Shown: positions 16,079 to 23,903 of the stretch, piece after piece
Position numbering within the stretch: position 1 is the first letter of the stretch
Layout: every line of letters starts with the position of its first letter
DNA from: Pseudomonas trivialis
GTDB lineage: Bacteria > Pseudomonadota > Gammaproteobacteria > Pseudomonadales > Pseudomonadaceae
Direction of reading: 5' to 3'
Length of the DNA stretch: 43,448 nt
Assembly (NCBI RefSeq): GCF_001439805.1
Contig: NZ_JYLK01000026.1
Coordinates: 1 to 43,448 of the forward strand
Notes under the pieces: generated by a model
What the model saw: the letters and a program-made list of their open reading frames with translations, nothing else
Told to the model about the DNA's origin: nothing
Database searches by the model: none
Program-made: the position numbers and the translations under genes

Positions 16079-16600
16079 ATGCTTGAACTGATCCTCGGTG
16101 GCGCTCGCTCCGGCAAAAGCCGTCTCGCCGAAAAGCTTGCCAGCGACAGTGGGTTGCCGGTCACTTACATCGCCACCAGCCAACCGCTGGACGGTGAGAT
16201 GAATGAGCGGGTTGCCTTGCATCGCCAGCGTCGACCCGAGCATTGGGGTTTGATCGAAGAGCCCATTGAGCTGGCGCGTGTCCTGCGCGACAACGCGGCA
16301 GTGGATCGCTGCCTGCTGGTTGATTGCCTGACCCTGTGGCTGACCAACCTGCTGATGCTCGAAGACGCGGGGCGCCTGGCGTTCGAGCGCGATCACCTGT
16401 TGGACACCCTGGCCTCGCTGCCGGGGCAGATCATTTTTGTCAGCAACGAGACCGGTCTGGGTGTCGTGCCGCTGGGCGAATTGACTCGCCGCTATGTGGA
16501 TGAAGCCGGTTGGCTGCATCAAGCCCTGGCCGAGCGTTGTCAGCGTGTTGTCCTGACCGTCGCCGGCCTGCCCCTGACTTTGAAAGGTACTGCGTTATGA
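16079..16600 (+). CDS. cobU: Adenosylcobinamide kinase / adenosylcobinamide-phosphate guanylyltransferase
   Basis: This bifunctional enzyme phosphorylates adenosylcobinamide and then transfers GMP to make AdoCbi-GDP. The 173-residue protein has the P-loop GGARSGKS at 7-14, YIATSQPLDGEMNERVALHR near 32-50 and DCLTLWLTNLL near 85, with VSNETGLGVVP near 123. A GTG at 16070 is in frame, but the ATG at 16079 is preceded by AAGG at suitable spacing. It overlaps cobT by four bases (ATGA). The name is cobP in P. denitrificans usage. Confidence 0.95.
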   Translation: MLELILGGARSGKSRLAEKLASDSGLPVTYIATSQPLDGEMNERVALHRQRRPEHWGLIEEPIELARVLRDNAAVDRCLLVDCLTLWLTNLLMLEDAGRLAFERDHLLDTLASLPGQIIFVSNETGLGVVPLGELTRRYVDEAGWLHQALAERCQRVVLTVAGLPLTLKGTAL

Positions 16601-17652
16601 CTGACACCTGGTGGCTCAACCCGTGCAGGGCGATTGACGTCTCGGCGTACGAACAGGCCCTGGCGCGCCAGCAGCAATTGACCAAGCCGGCCGGTTCCCT
16701 TGGCCAGCTGGAAGCGCTGGCGGTGCAGTTGGCGGGGTTGCAAGGGCGGGTCAAGCCGTCGGTGGATCGGCTGTGGATCGCGATCTTCGCCGGCGATCAC
16801 GGCGTAGTCGCCGAAGGTGTATCGGCCTTTCCCCAGGAAGTGACCGGGCAGATGCTGCATAACTTTGTCAGCGGCGGCGCGGCCATCAGTGTGTTGGCGC
16901 GTCAGTTGGATGCACAGCTGGAAGTGGTCGACCTCGGCACCGTCACGCCCGCGTTGAAACTGCCCGGCGTGCGTCATTTGAACCTCGGCGCGGGCACGGC
17001 GAATTTCGTCAAGGGTCCGGCGATGACTGCGGCCCAGGGCAGGCAAGCGTTGCAAGCCGGCCGCGATAGCGTGCTGCGCGCCCTGGAGAGCGGCGCGCAA
17101 TTGTTTATCGGTGGCGAGATGGGCATCGGCAACACCACCGCCGCCAGTGCGCTGGCGTGTGCCTTGCTCGATTGCCCGGTGAAAGACCTGACCGGACCGG
17201 GCACGGGGCTCAATGCTCAGGGCGTCAGCCAAAAGGTGGCCGTTATCGAGCGCGCGCTGGCGCTGCACGCCGGGCAACGCGGTGATGCGTTGCAGACGCT
17301 GTTCAACCTCGGCGGGTTTGAGATCGTGGCGCTGGTCGGCGCGTATCTGGCCTGTGCCCAGGAGGGCGTCGCGGTGCTGGTGGACGGGTTTATCTGCACC
17401 GTCGCGGCGCTGGTGGCCACGCATCTGAACCCGGCGTGCCGCGAATGGCTGCTGTTTGGCCATCGTGGCGCCGAGCCAGGGCATCGCCACGTGCTGCAAA
17501 GCCTCGACACCCAGCCATTGCTGGACCTTGGCCTGCGCCTTGGCGAAGGCAGTGGCGCCGCAACGGCGGTGCCGCTGTTGCGCCTGGCCTGCGCGCTGCA
17601 TGGGCAGATGGCGACCTTCGCCGAAGCGGCCGTGGCGGATCGTCCCGCATGA
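16597..17652 (+). CDS. cobT: Nicotinate-nucleotide-dimethylbenzimidazole phosphoribosyltransferase
   Basis: CobT makes alpha-ribazole 5'-phosphate from nicotinate mononucleotide and dimethylbenzimidazole, using the product of BluB. The 351-residue protein shows the family motifs TKPAGSLGQLE near 28-38, FAGDHGVVAEGVSAFPQEVT near 66-85, GGEMGIGNTTAASAL near 170 and HRGAEPGH near 290, whose Glu is the likely catalytic base. The frame is open upstream inside cobU; the ATG at 16597 overlaps the cobU stop and starts the family alignment. The name is cobU in P. denitrificans usage. Confidence 0.95.
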   Translation: MTDTWWLNPCRAIDVSAYEQALARQQQLTKPAGSLGQLEALAVQLAGLQGRVKPSVDRLWIAIFAGDHGVVAEGVSAFPQEVTGQMLHNFVSGGAAISVLARQLDAQLEVVDLGTVTPALKLPGVRHLNLGAGTANFVKGPAMTAAQGRQALQAGRDSVLRALESGAQLFIGGEMGIGNTTAASALACALLDCPVKDLTGPGTGLNAQGVSQKVAVIERALALHAGQRGDALQTLFNLGGFEIVALVGAYLACAQEGVAVLVDGFICTVAALVATHLNPACREWLLFGHRGAEPGHRHVLQSLDTQPLLDLGLRLGEGSGAATAVPLLRLACALHGQMATFAEAAVADRPA

Positions 17653-18224
17653 TCTTGCACCTGGACTTGCTGCGTCACGGTGAAACCGAATTGGGCGGCG
17701 GCCTGCGCGGCAGCCTGGATGACGCGCTCACCGCCAACGGCTGGGCGCAGATGCGCGCCGCCGTCGTCGAGCAGGGCCCCTGGGACCGCGTCATCAGTTC
17801 GCCGCTGCAACGGTGTGCGCGTTTTGCCGAGGAGTTGGGTGCACGCCTCAACCTGCCGGTGAGCCTGGAAAAAGACCTGCAGGAGCTGCACTTCGGTGCC
17901 TGGGAAGGGCAGAGCGCGGCGGCACTGATGCAAACCGATGCTGAAGGCCTGGGCCTGTTCTGGGCCGATCCGTATAACTTCACCCCACCCGAGGGAGAGC
18001 CGGTCAGCGATTTTTCCGACCGCGTACTTGGTGCGGTCTCACGCCTGCATCAGGCCTATGCCGGTGAGCGCGTGCTGTTGATCAGCCACGGCGGGGTGAT
18101 GCGTTTGCTGCTGGCCCGCGCGCGCGGCCTGCCCCGCGAGCGGTTGCTGAACGTCGAAGTCGGCCACGGCGGGCTGTTCAGCCTGCGCGTCGGCGCAGGC
18201 GGTGTATTGAAGGAAGACATCTGA
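17649..18224 (+). CDS. cobC: Alpha-ribazole phosphatase, histidine phosphatase family
   Basis: CobC-type enzymes remove the 5' phosphate in lower-ligand assembly (alpha-ribazole-P or cobalamin-P). The 191-residue protein has the phosphohistidine motif LLRHGETE (His10), a second arginine in SSPLQRCARFAEEL, the ELHFGAWEG segment and the C-terminal LISHGGVMRLL. This is the compact histidine phosphatase fold. It overlaps cobT by four bases and is followed by cobS two bases after the stop. Specificity is inferred from the operon; sequence alone would allow a phosphoglycerate mutase-like enzyme. Confidence 0.9.
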   Translation: MILHLDLLRHGETELGGGLRGSLDDALTANGWAQMRAAVVEQGPWDRVISSPLQRCARFAEELGARLNLPVSLEKDLQELHFGAWEGQSAAALMQTDAEGLGLFWADPYNFTPPEGEPVSDFSDRVLGAVSRLHQAYAGERVLLISHGGVMRLLLARARGLPRERLLNVEVGHGGLFSLRVGAGGVLKEDI

Positions 18225-18226
18225 TC

Positions 18227-18955
18227 ATGTTGCCGTTCTGGATCGCCCTGCAATTTCTGAGCAGCCTGCCGATTCGCTTGCCGGGCATGCCGCAACCTCA
18301 GGAACTGGGGCGTTCGTTGCTGTTCTATCCGCTGGTGGGCTTGCTCTTCGGGCTGCTGCTGTGGGGGCTCAACAGTCTGTTGATGGGCGCGCCGCTGTTG
18401 CTGCACGCCGCGCTGCTGTTGACCGCGTGGGTGCTGCTCAGTGGCGGCCTGCATCTGGACGGCCTGGCGGACAGCGCGGATGCCTGGCTCGGCGGCTTCG
18501 GCGACCGCGAGCGTACGCTCAGTATCATGAAAGACCCGCGCAGCGGGCCGATTGCCGTGGTGACCCTGGGCCTGGTGTTGCTGCTCAAGTTCGCGGCGCT
18601 GGTGGCGTTGATCGAGCAGCACAACGGCGCGGCCTTGATCCTGGCGCCGCTGATCGGGCGCGCCTCGATGCTGGCGCTGTTTCTCACCACGCGCTATGTG
18701 CGGGCAGGGGGATTAGGCCAGGCCTTGTCAGATCATTTACCGCGCGTGGTGGGCCAGCAGGTGCTGATCCTCAGCGCTTTGGCCTGCCTGCTGATCGGCG
18801 GTTTCAGTGGCGGTATCGCCGTGCTGCTCGCAGCGCTGTGCTTTATCGGCCTGCGCCGGCTGATGGTCAAGCGGCTCGGCGGCACCACCGGCGATACGGC
18901 CGGCGCCATGCTGGAGCTGCTGGAAGTGGCGGTGCTGGCGGGGCTGGCTTTGTAA
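18227..18955 (+). CDS. cobS: Adenosylcobinamide-GDP ribazoletransferase (cobalamin synthase)
   Basis: CobS is the membrane enzyme that condenses AdoCbi-GDP with alpha-ribazole (or its phosphate), the closing step of B12 assembly. The 242-residue protein is largely hydrophobic and carries LQFLSSLPIRLPG near residue 6, GGLHLDGLADSADAWLGG near 72 with conserved Asp residues, IMKDPRSGPIAV near 99, and GGTTGDTAGAMLELLEV near the C-terminus. GAAGGAAG just upstream serves as ribosome binding site. It is the last cob gene; I see no strong terminator after it. The name is cobV in P. denitrificans usage. Confidence 0.95.
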   Translation: MLPFWIALQFLSSLPIRLPGMPQPQELGRSLLFYPLVGLLFGLLLWGLNSLLMGAPLLLHAALLLTAWVLLSGGLHLDGLADSADAWLGGFGDRERTLSIMKDPRSGPIAVVTLGLVLLLKFAALVALIEQHNGAALILAPLIGRASMLALFLTTRYVRAGGLGQALSDHLPRVVGQQVLILSALACLLIGGFSGGIAVLLAALCFIGLRRLMVKRLGGTTGDTAGAMLELLEVAVLAGLAL

Positions 18956-18978
18956 CACTTTCTTGCATTTGCTCAATC

Positions 18979-18994
18979 GCGGGTATATACACGC
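18979..18994 (+). promoter_or_regulatory. MarR-type operator, copy 1 (upstream of marR)
   Basis: GCGGGTATATACACGC differs at one base from the perfect palindrome at 19425-19440. It contains TATATA, the likely -10 element (18984-18989), with TTGCAT about 15 bases upstream as a weak -35. The site ends only three bases before the marR ATG, so binding would block the promoter: a classic autorepressor layout. Confidence 0.75.
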
Positions 18995-18997
18995 TCC

Positions 18998-19402
18998 ATG
19001 CTTGCCTCCCAATGTTTATGTATCAACCTGCGTCGCGCCGCTCGTGGCGTCAGCAGGCACTACGACGGCGCCCTCGACGGCTTCGGGATCAACGTTGCCC
19101 AGTATTCCCTGCTGTGCAACCTGCAGCGGTTGGATCAGCCGAGCATTTCCAGTTTGGCCGACGCCATGGGCCTGGATCGCAGCACCCTGGGGCGCAATCT
19201 GCGGGTGCTGGAATGCGAAGGCCTGGTGCAGTTGGTCGAGGGTAGCGACCTGCGAAACCGTTTGGTGATGTTGACCGAAGCCGGTGCAGAGCGGCTGGCT
19301 GCCGCCTTGCCGGCCTGGGAAGCGGCGCAGCAGAAACTGATTGACCGACTGGGCGCCGACAAGCGCGAAACCCTGTTGGCCTTGCTGGACGAACTCGCCT
19401 GA
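18998..19402 (+). CDS. MarR family transcriptional regulator
   Basis: The 134-residue product has the MarR winged-helix layout: a dimerisation helix (RRAARGVSRHYDGALDGFGINV), recognition region ISSLADAMGLDRSTLGRNLRVLECEGLV, a wing with the DLRNRLVMLTEAG signature and a C-terminal dimerisation helix. It begins with CLCINLRRAAR, typical of the family, so the ATG at 18998 is well supported even though no Shine-Dalgarno sequence is visible; the message may be leaderless. A near-identical palindrome lies before this gene and before the transporter 55 bp downstream, so it probably represses itself and the transporter. The effector is unknown. Confidence 0.92.
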   Translation: MLASQCLCINLRRAARGVSRHYDGALDGFGINVAQYSLLCNLQRLDQPSISSLADAMGLDRSTLGRNLRVLECEGLVQLVEGSDLRNRLVMLTEAGAERLAAALPAWEAAQQKLIDRLGADKRETLLALLDELA

Positions 19403-19424
19403 GGGCAGGTTCGTTCGATGACAA

Positions 19425-19440
19425 GCGGGTATATACCCGC
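19425..19440 (+). promoter_or_regulatory. MarR-type operator, copy 2 (upstream of MFS gene)
   Basis: GCGGGTATATACCCGC is a perfect 16-bp palindrome ending 16 bases before the MFS start codon. It includes TATATA (19430-19435), a likely -10 element. The one-base difference from the site before marR makes these two sites of the same regulator, most likely the adjacent MarR protein. Confidence 0.8.
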
Positions 19441-19456
19441 GAGCGGAGAACAAGAA

Positions 19457-20665
19457 ATGACCTCGATGTGGCGCACCAGTGGCTGGGTTCTTGTGGGGAG
19501 TGCGCTGATCCTGGCGTTGTCTTTGGGCGTGCGCCACGGCTTTGGCCTGTTTTTGTCGCCGATGAGCGCCGAATTCGGCTGGGGCCGCGAAACCTTCGCC
19601 TTCGCCATTGCCTTGCAAAACCTGATCTGGGGTCTGGCACAGCCGTTCACCGGGGCCCTGGCCGACCGTTTCGGTGCGACCAAAACCGTGTTTGTCGGCG
19701 GCGTTCTTTACGCCGTGGGCCTGGTGTTGATGGGCTTGTCCGATTCGGCGTGGTCGCTGTCGTTAAGCGCGGGCCTGTTGATCGGCATCGGCCTGTCCGG
19801 CACGTCGTTTTCGGTGATCCTCGGGGTGGTCGGGCGTGCGGTGGCCCCGGAAAAACGCAGCATGGCCATGGGCATTGCCAGCGCTGCCGGGTCTTTTGGC
19901 CAATTCGCCATGGTGCCGGGTACCCTGGGTCTGATCAGTTGGCTGGGCTGGTCTGCCGCGCTGCTGGCGCTGGGTTTGATGGTGGCGCTGATTCTGCCGC
20001 TGGTCAGCATGCTCAAGGACAGGCCGCTGCCGGTACTGGCCGGCCAGCAGACCTTGCGTGAGGCGTTGCGCGAAGCCTGTTCCCACTCCGGCTTCTGGTT
20101 ACTGGCCTTTGGCTTCTTTGTCTGCGGTTTTCAAGTGGTGTTCATCGGCGTGCATCTGCCCGCCTATCTGGTGGACCAGCATCTGCCGGCCACGGTCGGC
20201 ACCACCGTGCTGGCATTGATCGGCCTGTTCAATATTTTCGGCACCTACACCGCCGGTTGGCTCGGCGGGCGCATGTCCAAGCCACGCCTGCTCACGGGGT
20301 TGTATCTGTTGCGCGCAGTGGTGATCGCGCTGTTCCTGTGGGCGCCGGTGACTCAGGTCAGCGCGTACCTGTTCGGCATGGCCATGGGGTTCCTGTGGCT
20401 GTCCACCGTGCCGCTGACCAATGGCACGGTCGCGACGCTGTTCGGTGTGCGAAACCTCTCCATGCTCGGTGGGATCGTGTTCCTGTTTCACCAACTCGGC
20501 TCGTTTCTCGGCGGCTGGTTGGGCGGGGTGGTCTATGATCATACCGGCAACTACGATTTGATCTGGCAGGTGGCAATTGTGCTGAGCCTGATCGCTGCAG
20601 GCCTGAACTGGCCGGTGCGCGAGCGGCCGGTGGCCAGGCTGCAGGCGCAAATGGAGGCAGCATGA
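19457..20665 (+). CDS. Major facilitator superfamily transporter
   Basis: The 402-residue protein has about twelve membrane helices. Features of the family are visible: GRETFAFAIALQNLIWGLAQPFTGALADRFG, where ALADRFG is the loop 2-3 motif, and a pseudo-repeat with GLFNIFGTYTAGWLGGRMSK in the second half, with a long hydrophilic loop near the middle (MLKDRPLPVLAGQQTLREAL). The substrate cannot be told; the layout recalls the oxalate/formate or monocarboxylate branch. The open frame extends upstream, but the ATG at 19457 follows GGAGA at eight bases. The stop overlaps the next small gene (ATGA). Regulated by the palindrome at 19425-19440. Confidence 0.9.
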   Translation: MTSMWRTSGWVLVGSALILALSLGVRHGFGLFLSPMSAEFGWGRETFAFAIALQNLIWGLAQPFTGALADRFGATKTVFVGGVLYAVGLVLMGLSDSAWSLSLSAGLLIGIGLSGTSFSVILGVVGRAVAPEKRSMAMGIASAAGSFGQFAMVPGTLGLISWLGWSAALLALGLMVALILPLVSMLKDRPLPVLAGQQTLREALREACSHSGFWLLAFGFFVCGFQVVFIGVHLPAYLVDQHLPATVGTTVLALIGLFNIFGTYTAGWLGGRMSKPRLLTGLYLLRAVVIALFLWAPVTQVSAYLFGMAMGFLWLSTVPLTNGTVATLFGVRNLSMLGGIVFLFHQLGSFLGGWLGGVVYDHTGNYDLIWQVAIVLSLIAAGLNWPVRERPVARLQAQMEAA

Positions 20666-20781
20666 GCGGGACAGCAAGGTCGTTGGTGATCGTCGCCGGC
20701 ATCGTCCTGTTGCTGATGGCCTGGTGGGGCTGGCAACATGGCGGACTGGCGTTGATGCAACTGGGTATGTCGATCTGTTAA
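20662..20781 (+). CDS. 39-residue single-span membrane peptide
   Basis: This short frame starts at ATG 20662, overlapping the MFS stop (ATGA), with GGAGG at 20653-20657 as an excellent ribosome binding site. The 39-residue product is a basic N-terminus (MSGTARS), one hydrophobic helix (LVIVAGIVLLLMAWWGW) and a short tail (QHGGLALMQLGMSIC). I do not recognise a family. Coupling to the transporter suggests a transporter-associated small protein, but that is inferred. It ends 35 bp before the glutathione peroxidase start. Confidence 0.7.
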   Translation: MSGTARSLVIVAGIVLLLMAWWGWQHGGLALMQLGMSIC

Positions 20782-20816
20782 GTTCGGGCTCTGAATTTTT
20801 TATAGGACATTTCCAC

Positions 20817-21368
20817 ATGCGCATGCGCTGGCTTGCAGTTCCCGTGTTGATGGCGGCTTTTGGCGGGGTGGCGATGGCTGCCGAATGCCCACCACTGCTC
20901 GAAGGGCAACTGCCCAAGTTGCGTGCGAAAGAATCCATCGACCTGTGCCAGCGCTTTGCCGGTAAACCGCTGGTGATCGTCAATACCGCGAGCTTCTGCG
21001 GGTTCGCGCCGCAATTCAAAGGTCTCGAAGCCTTGTACCAACGCTACAAGGATCAGGGGCTGGAAGTGATCGGCGTGCCGTCCGATGACTTCAAGCAGGA
21101 AGCCAAGACCGGCGAGGAGACCGCCAAGGTCTGCTATGTGAATTACGGCGTCACGTTCACCATGATCGAGCCGCAGCCGGTCAGGGGCGCAGACGCGGTG
21201 CACCTGTTCAAGGTGCTGGCGCAGCAAAGCAACGCGCCCAAATGGAATTTCTACAAGTACGTGGTGGACCGCCAGGGCAACGTCATCGCCGACTTTTCCA
21301 GCCTCACCAAGCCCGACAGCCCTGAGCTGATCGAGGCGGTGGAAAAGGCAATCGCCTCCAAACCCTGA
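20817..21368 (+). CDS. Glutathione peroxidase, exported, cysteine type
   Basis: The 183-residue protein has a signal peptide (cleavage likely after AMAA, about residue 22), placing it in the periplasm, and the glutathione peroxidase motifs: VIVNTASFCGFAPQF with peroxidatic Cys, EVIGVPSDDFKQE, and WNFYKYVVDRQGNVI with the conserved Trp-Asn. It reduces hydrogen or lipid peroxides, more likely with thioredoxin than glutathione, as for most Cys-type bacterial enzymes. The frame is open upstream into the 39-residue gene; I chose the first ATG at 20817 after AGGA. It is likely co-transcribed with the MFS gene. Confidence 0.9.
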   Translation: MRMRWLAVPVLMAAFGGVAMAAECPPLLEGQLPKLRAKESIDLCQRFAGKPLVIVNTASFCGFAPQFKGLEALYQRYKDQGLEVIGVPSDDFKQEAKTGEETAKVCYVNYGVTFTMIEPQPVRGADAVHLFKVLAQQSNAPKWNFYKYVVDRQGNVIADFSSLTKPDSPELIEAVEKAIASKP

Positions 21369-21381
21369 TCGGCGCCCATTG

Positions 21382-21422
21382 AAAAGCCCCGCCTCCCTTG
21401 CAGGAGAGCGGGGCTTTTTTTA
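21382..21422. terminator. Bidirectional terminator between glutathione peroxidase and FadL genes
   Basis: AAAAGCCCCGC (21382-21392) pairs with GCGGGGCTTTT (21408-21418), helped by an inner CTCC/GGAG, and TTTTTT follows on the plus strand while AAAA precedes it for the minus strand. It lies between convergent genes (stops at 21368 and 21435), so it can end both transcripts. Confidence 0.9.
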
Positions 21423-21434
21423 TACCGCTGTGAA

Positions 21435-22712
21435 TCAGAAGCGGTAGGTCATGCCCAGGCCGAAACCATTGGCACTGTTTTCATACTTGGCGTTGTAGCT
21501 GGCCAATTGGTTGGAGCGTGCAACCTTGACGTCCTCTTCCTTCAGGTAGGAGTAGGCCACGTCGACGGTCATGTTCGGCATCACTTCGTAGCCCAGGCCC
21601 AGGCTGAAGATGGTGCGGTCGCCGGTCGGGATGCGCGGCGAGCGATCCGTGTTGTTGGTCGGCGATTGGTCGAACGTCAGGCCGGTACGCAGTACCACCT
21701 GTTTGGTCAACTGGTACGAAGTACCCAAGGCGTAGGCCCAGGTATCGTGCCAGTTCTGGTCTTCCTTGATGGTGCTCACCAGGGCTGGCGCCAGTGCGCC
21801 GCCGGTAGCGCCGCTCACGCCCTTGTTTTCGACGGTGATGTCTTTCAGACGGCTCCAGCGGGTCCAGGTCGCGCCCGCGTAGAGTTTCCACGCGTCGGTC
21901 AGGTCCTGGGTGACCGACAGGTCGTAGGACTCAGGGGTGTCGATCTTCAGCGACGCATCGTAGCGATTGCTGCGCAGGAACGGCGAGGTCGCGGTGGGCG
22001 CGGTGACTTCAGTGTGGCCATCGAGCTTGTAGCTGACCTTGGAGTGATAGGTCAGGCCAACACGGGTGGTGTCGGTGGCTTGAACCAGCACGCCGACGTT
22101 GAAGCCCAGTGCGGTGTCGTCACCCTTGATCTTGATATTGGTGTCCGGCGCGGCAGGGTTCAGCGTCAGGTCCGATTCCAGGGTGCCGGCGATGCGGTTG
22201 ATGGTCGGGCCAAAACCTACGGAAACGCGATCATTGAAGGCGTAGCTGACGGTAGGCTGCAAAGTGATGACTTTTACTTCGCTTTTGCTGCCAAAGCCAC
22301 GGCCCTGGAAGCCGCTTTCGTAATCGGTCACCAGACCGAACGGTGCATAGACACCGAAGCCGACGGCCCATTGATCGTTGAGTTTATTGGTGTAGAAACC
22401 GAAAGGAACGCCAGTGAAAGGCACCATATCGCCTTTGTTGCTGCCGCGGGAGCGGCCACTCACGTCGCTGATGTCGGTGGAGGCGTCGATGGCTGCAGCG
22501 CCACCCGTGACCTGCTGGCCTTGCAGGCGCGCCATGCCGGCAGGGTTGCCGTAGACAGTGCTTGCATCATCGGCAGAAGAGGAACGACCCGCGAAACCCG
22601 TCCCCATCCCGCTGACGCTCTGTTCGTTCAGCGCGAAACCGCTGGCGAACAGTTGGGAAGAAGCCATGGCAACGGCGAAGCTAAGTGTGGTCTTGAGCAT
22701 TACTTTTTTCAT
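21435..22712 (-). CDS. Outer membrane protein transport protein (FadL/OmpP1/TodX family)
   Basis: FadL-type porins are 14-strand barrels that move hydrophobic compounds across the outer membrane. The 425-residue protein has a signal peptide ending LFASG, then the N-terminal hatch sequence GFALNEQSVSGMGTGFAGRS and the family NPAGMARL motif, multiple amphipathic strands, and a C-terminal ending in Phe (GLGMTYRF), typical for BamA-dependent insertion. The substrate is likely a fatty acid or other lipophilic compound, which is inferred. It is a single gene converging on the glutathione peroxidase operon; the upstream 470 bp hold its promoter. Confidence 0.9.
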   Translation of the reverse strand: MKKVMLKTTLSFAVAMASSQLFASGFALNEQSVSGMGTGFAGRSSSADDASTVYGNPAGMARLQGQQVTGGAAAIDASTDISDVSGRSRGSNKGDMVPFTGVPFGFYTNKLNDQWAVGFGVYAPFGLVTDYESGFQGRGFGSKSEVKVITLQPTVSYAFNDRVSVGFGPTINRIAGTLESDLTLNPAAPDTNIKIKGDDTALGFNVGVLVQATDTTRVGLTYHSKVSYKLDGHTEVTAPTATSPFLRSNRYDASLKIDTPESYDLSVTQDLTDAWKLYAGATWTRWSRLKDITVENKGVSGATGGALAPALVSTIKEDQNWHDTWAYALGTSYQLTKQVVLRTGLTFDQSPTNNTDRSPRIPTGDRTIFSLGLGYEVMPNMTVDVAYSYLKEEDVKVARSNQLASYNAKYENSANGFGLGMTYRF

Positions 22713-23183
22713 TATTAGAACTCCGTGGTGATCACCGTTGCGGAAAGTATCAATAAATTTAACATCGCGCTATAGGCTGTAATGCAGGAGATAGAGGGGT
22801 TTTGTAGGACAATCCGACCATAATTCCCGTTATTTGACGAATCTTGCAAATTGCCCGGTCGGCGGGCCTCATGATTCATGGGTGAAACACAGGTTTGGCG
22901 GGCTTCATCCATTTGTGCGGCCCATTTGAAGATGGAATATTTATTTTTAGTGGTTTGCTGTTTGATGGATCACGAGAGGATCGACGAAGCCTGAGCGGGG
23001 AGGGCTTGGCAGCAATGAATCGAAGCTCAGGCTCGCCGAAAGCGGATCAAGCCGCTCAAGTTGAAGTGTAGTGTGATATTCGTGATGTAAAAGGCTGTTT
23101 TTAAAACATCTTCTTTATTCAGTTATAACGGTTATATCTATTTGAGCTGAGGGCGAAATCGCTGAGTAGAAATCGCAGGCAAT
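22713..23183. other. Intergenic region upstream of the fadL-like gene
   Basis: Between the fadL-like start and the terminator at 23184 there is no supported gene in about 470 bp. The first 200 bases beyond the start are A/T-rich and should hold the fadL promoter. The remainder (22900-23180) has short poor frames only and no palindrome or RNA gene that I can name. Confidence 0.5.
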
Positions 23184-23214
23184 AAAAAACCCTGTTTTTC
23201 AAACAGGGTTTTTG
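23184..23214 (-). terminator. Terminator after the DUF3509 gene
   Basis: AAAACCCTGTTT (about 23187-23197) pairs with AAACAGGGTTTT across a short TTC loop, followed on the minus strand by a T-rich tail. It lies about 20 bp beyond the DUF3509 stop codon and can act on both strands. Confidence 0.85.
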
Positions 23215-23235
23215 CGTTTCAGCGACTCGGGTCGA

Positions 23236-23460
23236 TCAGGCAACCAGTGCCTGACGGGTACGCTCGATCACGGCCTGCAGCGGTTCTGCGCTGGAGTATT
23301 GATCGGGATACAGGCGTTCGCTGTGACGCGCGATGCCGTGTTCGTTGACCAGGGTGAAGCTGAAGCAGCCTTTGCGAGCGGCCATGATCAGGCAGTTCAT
23401 TGGGGCAAAAGCGTTGGTGAGGGTGCGGATGGCATCCTGAGTGTGGATTTGAGCGTTCAT
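23236..23460 (-). CDS. Small DUF3509-like protein
   Basis: The 74-residue product (LTNAFAPMNCLIMAARKGCF through LQAVIERTRQALVA) resembles the short DUF3509 proteins common in pseudomonads. Their function is unknown. AGGAAC lies ten bases upstream of the ATG as ribosome binding site. The leader is unusual: a perfect hairpin at 23484-23501 and three AACGTT repeats at 23503-23527. The gene is single, with its own terminator. Family assignment is moderately sure; I cannot exclude a related small family. Confidence 0.75.
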   Translation of the reverse strand: MNAQIHTQDAIRTLTNAFAPMNCLIMAARKGCFSFTLVNEHGIARHSERLYPDQYSSAEPLQAVIERTRQALVA

Positions 23461-23483
23461 ATTATGGGTGTTCCTACAAATGA

Positions 23484-23527
23484 CACGGTTTAAGAACCGT
23501 GCAACGTTAAAACGTTCCAGTAACGTT
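23484..23527 (-). promoter_or_regulatory. Leader hairpin and triple AACGTT upstream of the DUF3509 gene
   Basis: CACGGTT (23484-23490) and AACCGTG (23495-23501) form a perfect seven-base stem with a four-base loop, 24 bp ahead of the start codon. Just outside lie three copies of the palindromic hexamer AACGTT at 23503, 23511 and 23522. This looks like an operator cluster, or an mRNA structure close to the ribosome binding site; which it is cannot be told. Confidence 0.5.
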
Positions 23528-23903
23528 GATCACCATTGATCAAACGAAGAACCTGACTGGAACAAAGCCGCCAGTTTGAAGCGCTGATAATAAGGCGCGC
23601 TTGGGCTGGCAGGTAGGTACTTAGGAGGGCAGGCAACACAACAAGGGCAAAGGTTCTGGGCCCGGGGTGAAGATCCTGATCAATCTGCAGGTTGGTTCGG
23701 TCAGAGTATGGAAACTTCGCGACACCCTTTGCTTGTTCAAAGGCCGTGTCGTCGCAAGCGATACCTGGAAACCATCGAGGTGGTCGATCCCGCGTTGTTC
23801 AGGGGATTTGCTCGACCAGAATTGACTTTCAGCTTGGTACTAACGCCGCGGATAGTAATGGATCGAAACACGAAAGGAAAGCGCGTTGGCAAAAAAAATT
23901 CAT
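23528..23903. other. Intergenic region without a supported gene
   Basis: About 375 bp between the DUF3509 leader and the small membrane protein. TGATCACCATTGATCA near 23526-23541 is a repeated TGATCA. Plus-strand frames of 77 and 93 codons cross this stretch, but they lack a good ribosome binding site, use rare codons and run into the antisense of the membrane gene, so I do not call them. Confidence 0.5.

Noticed and set aside
21507..22718. A 403-codon plus-strand frame opposite the FadL-type gene
   Set aside because: Antisense of a protein with clear signal peptide and barrel features; no recognisable domain of its own.
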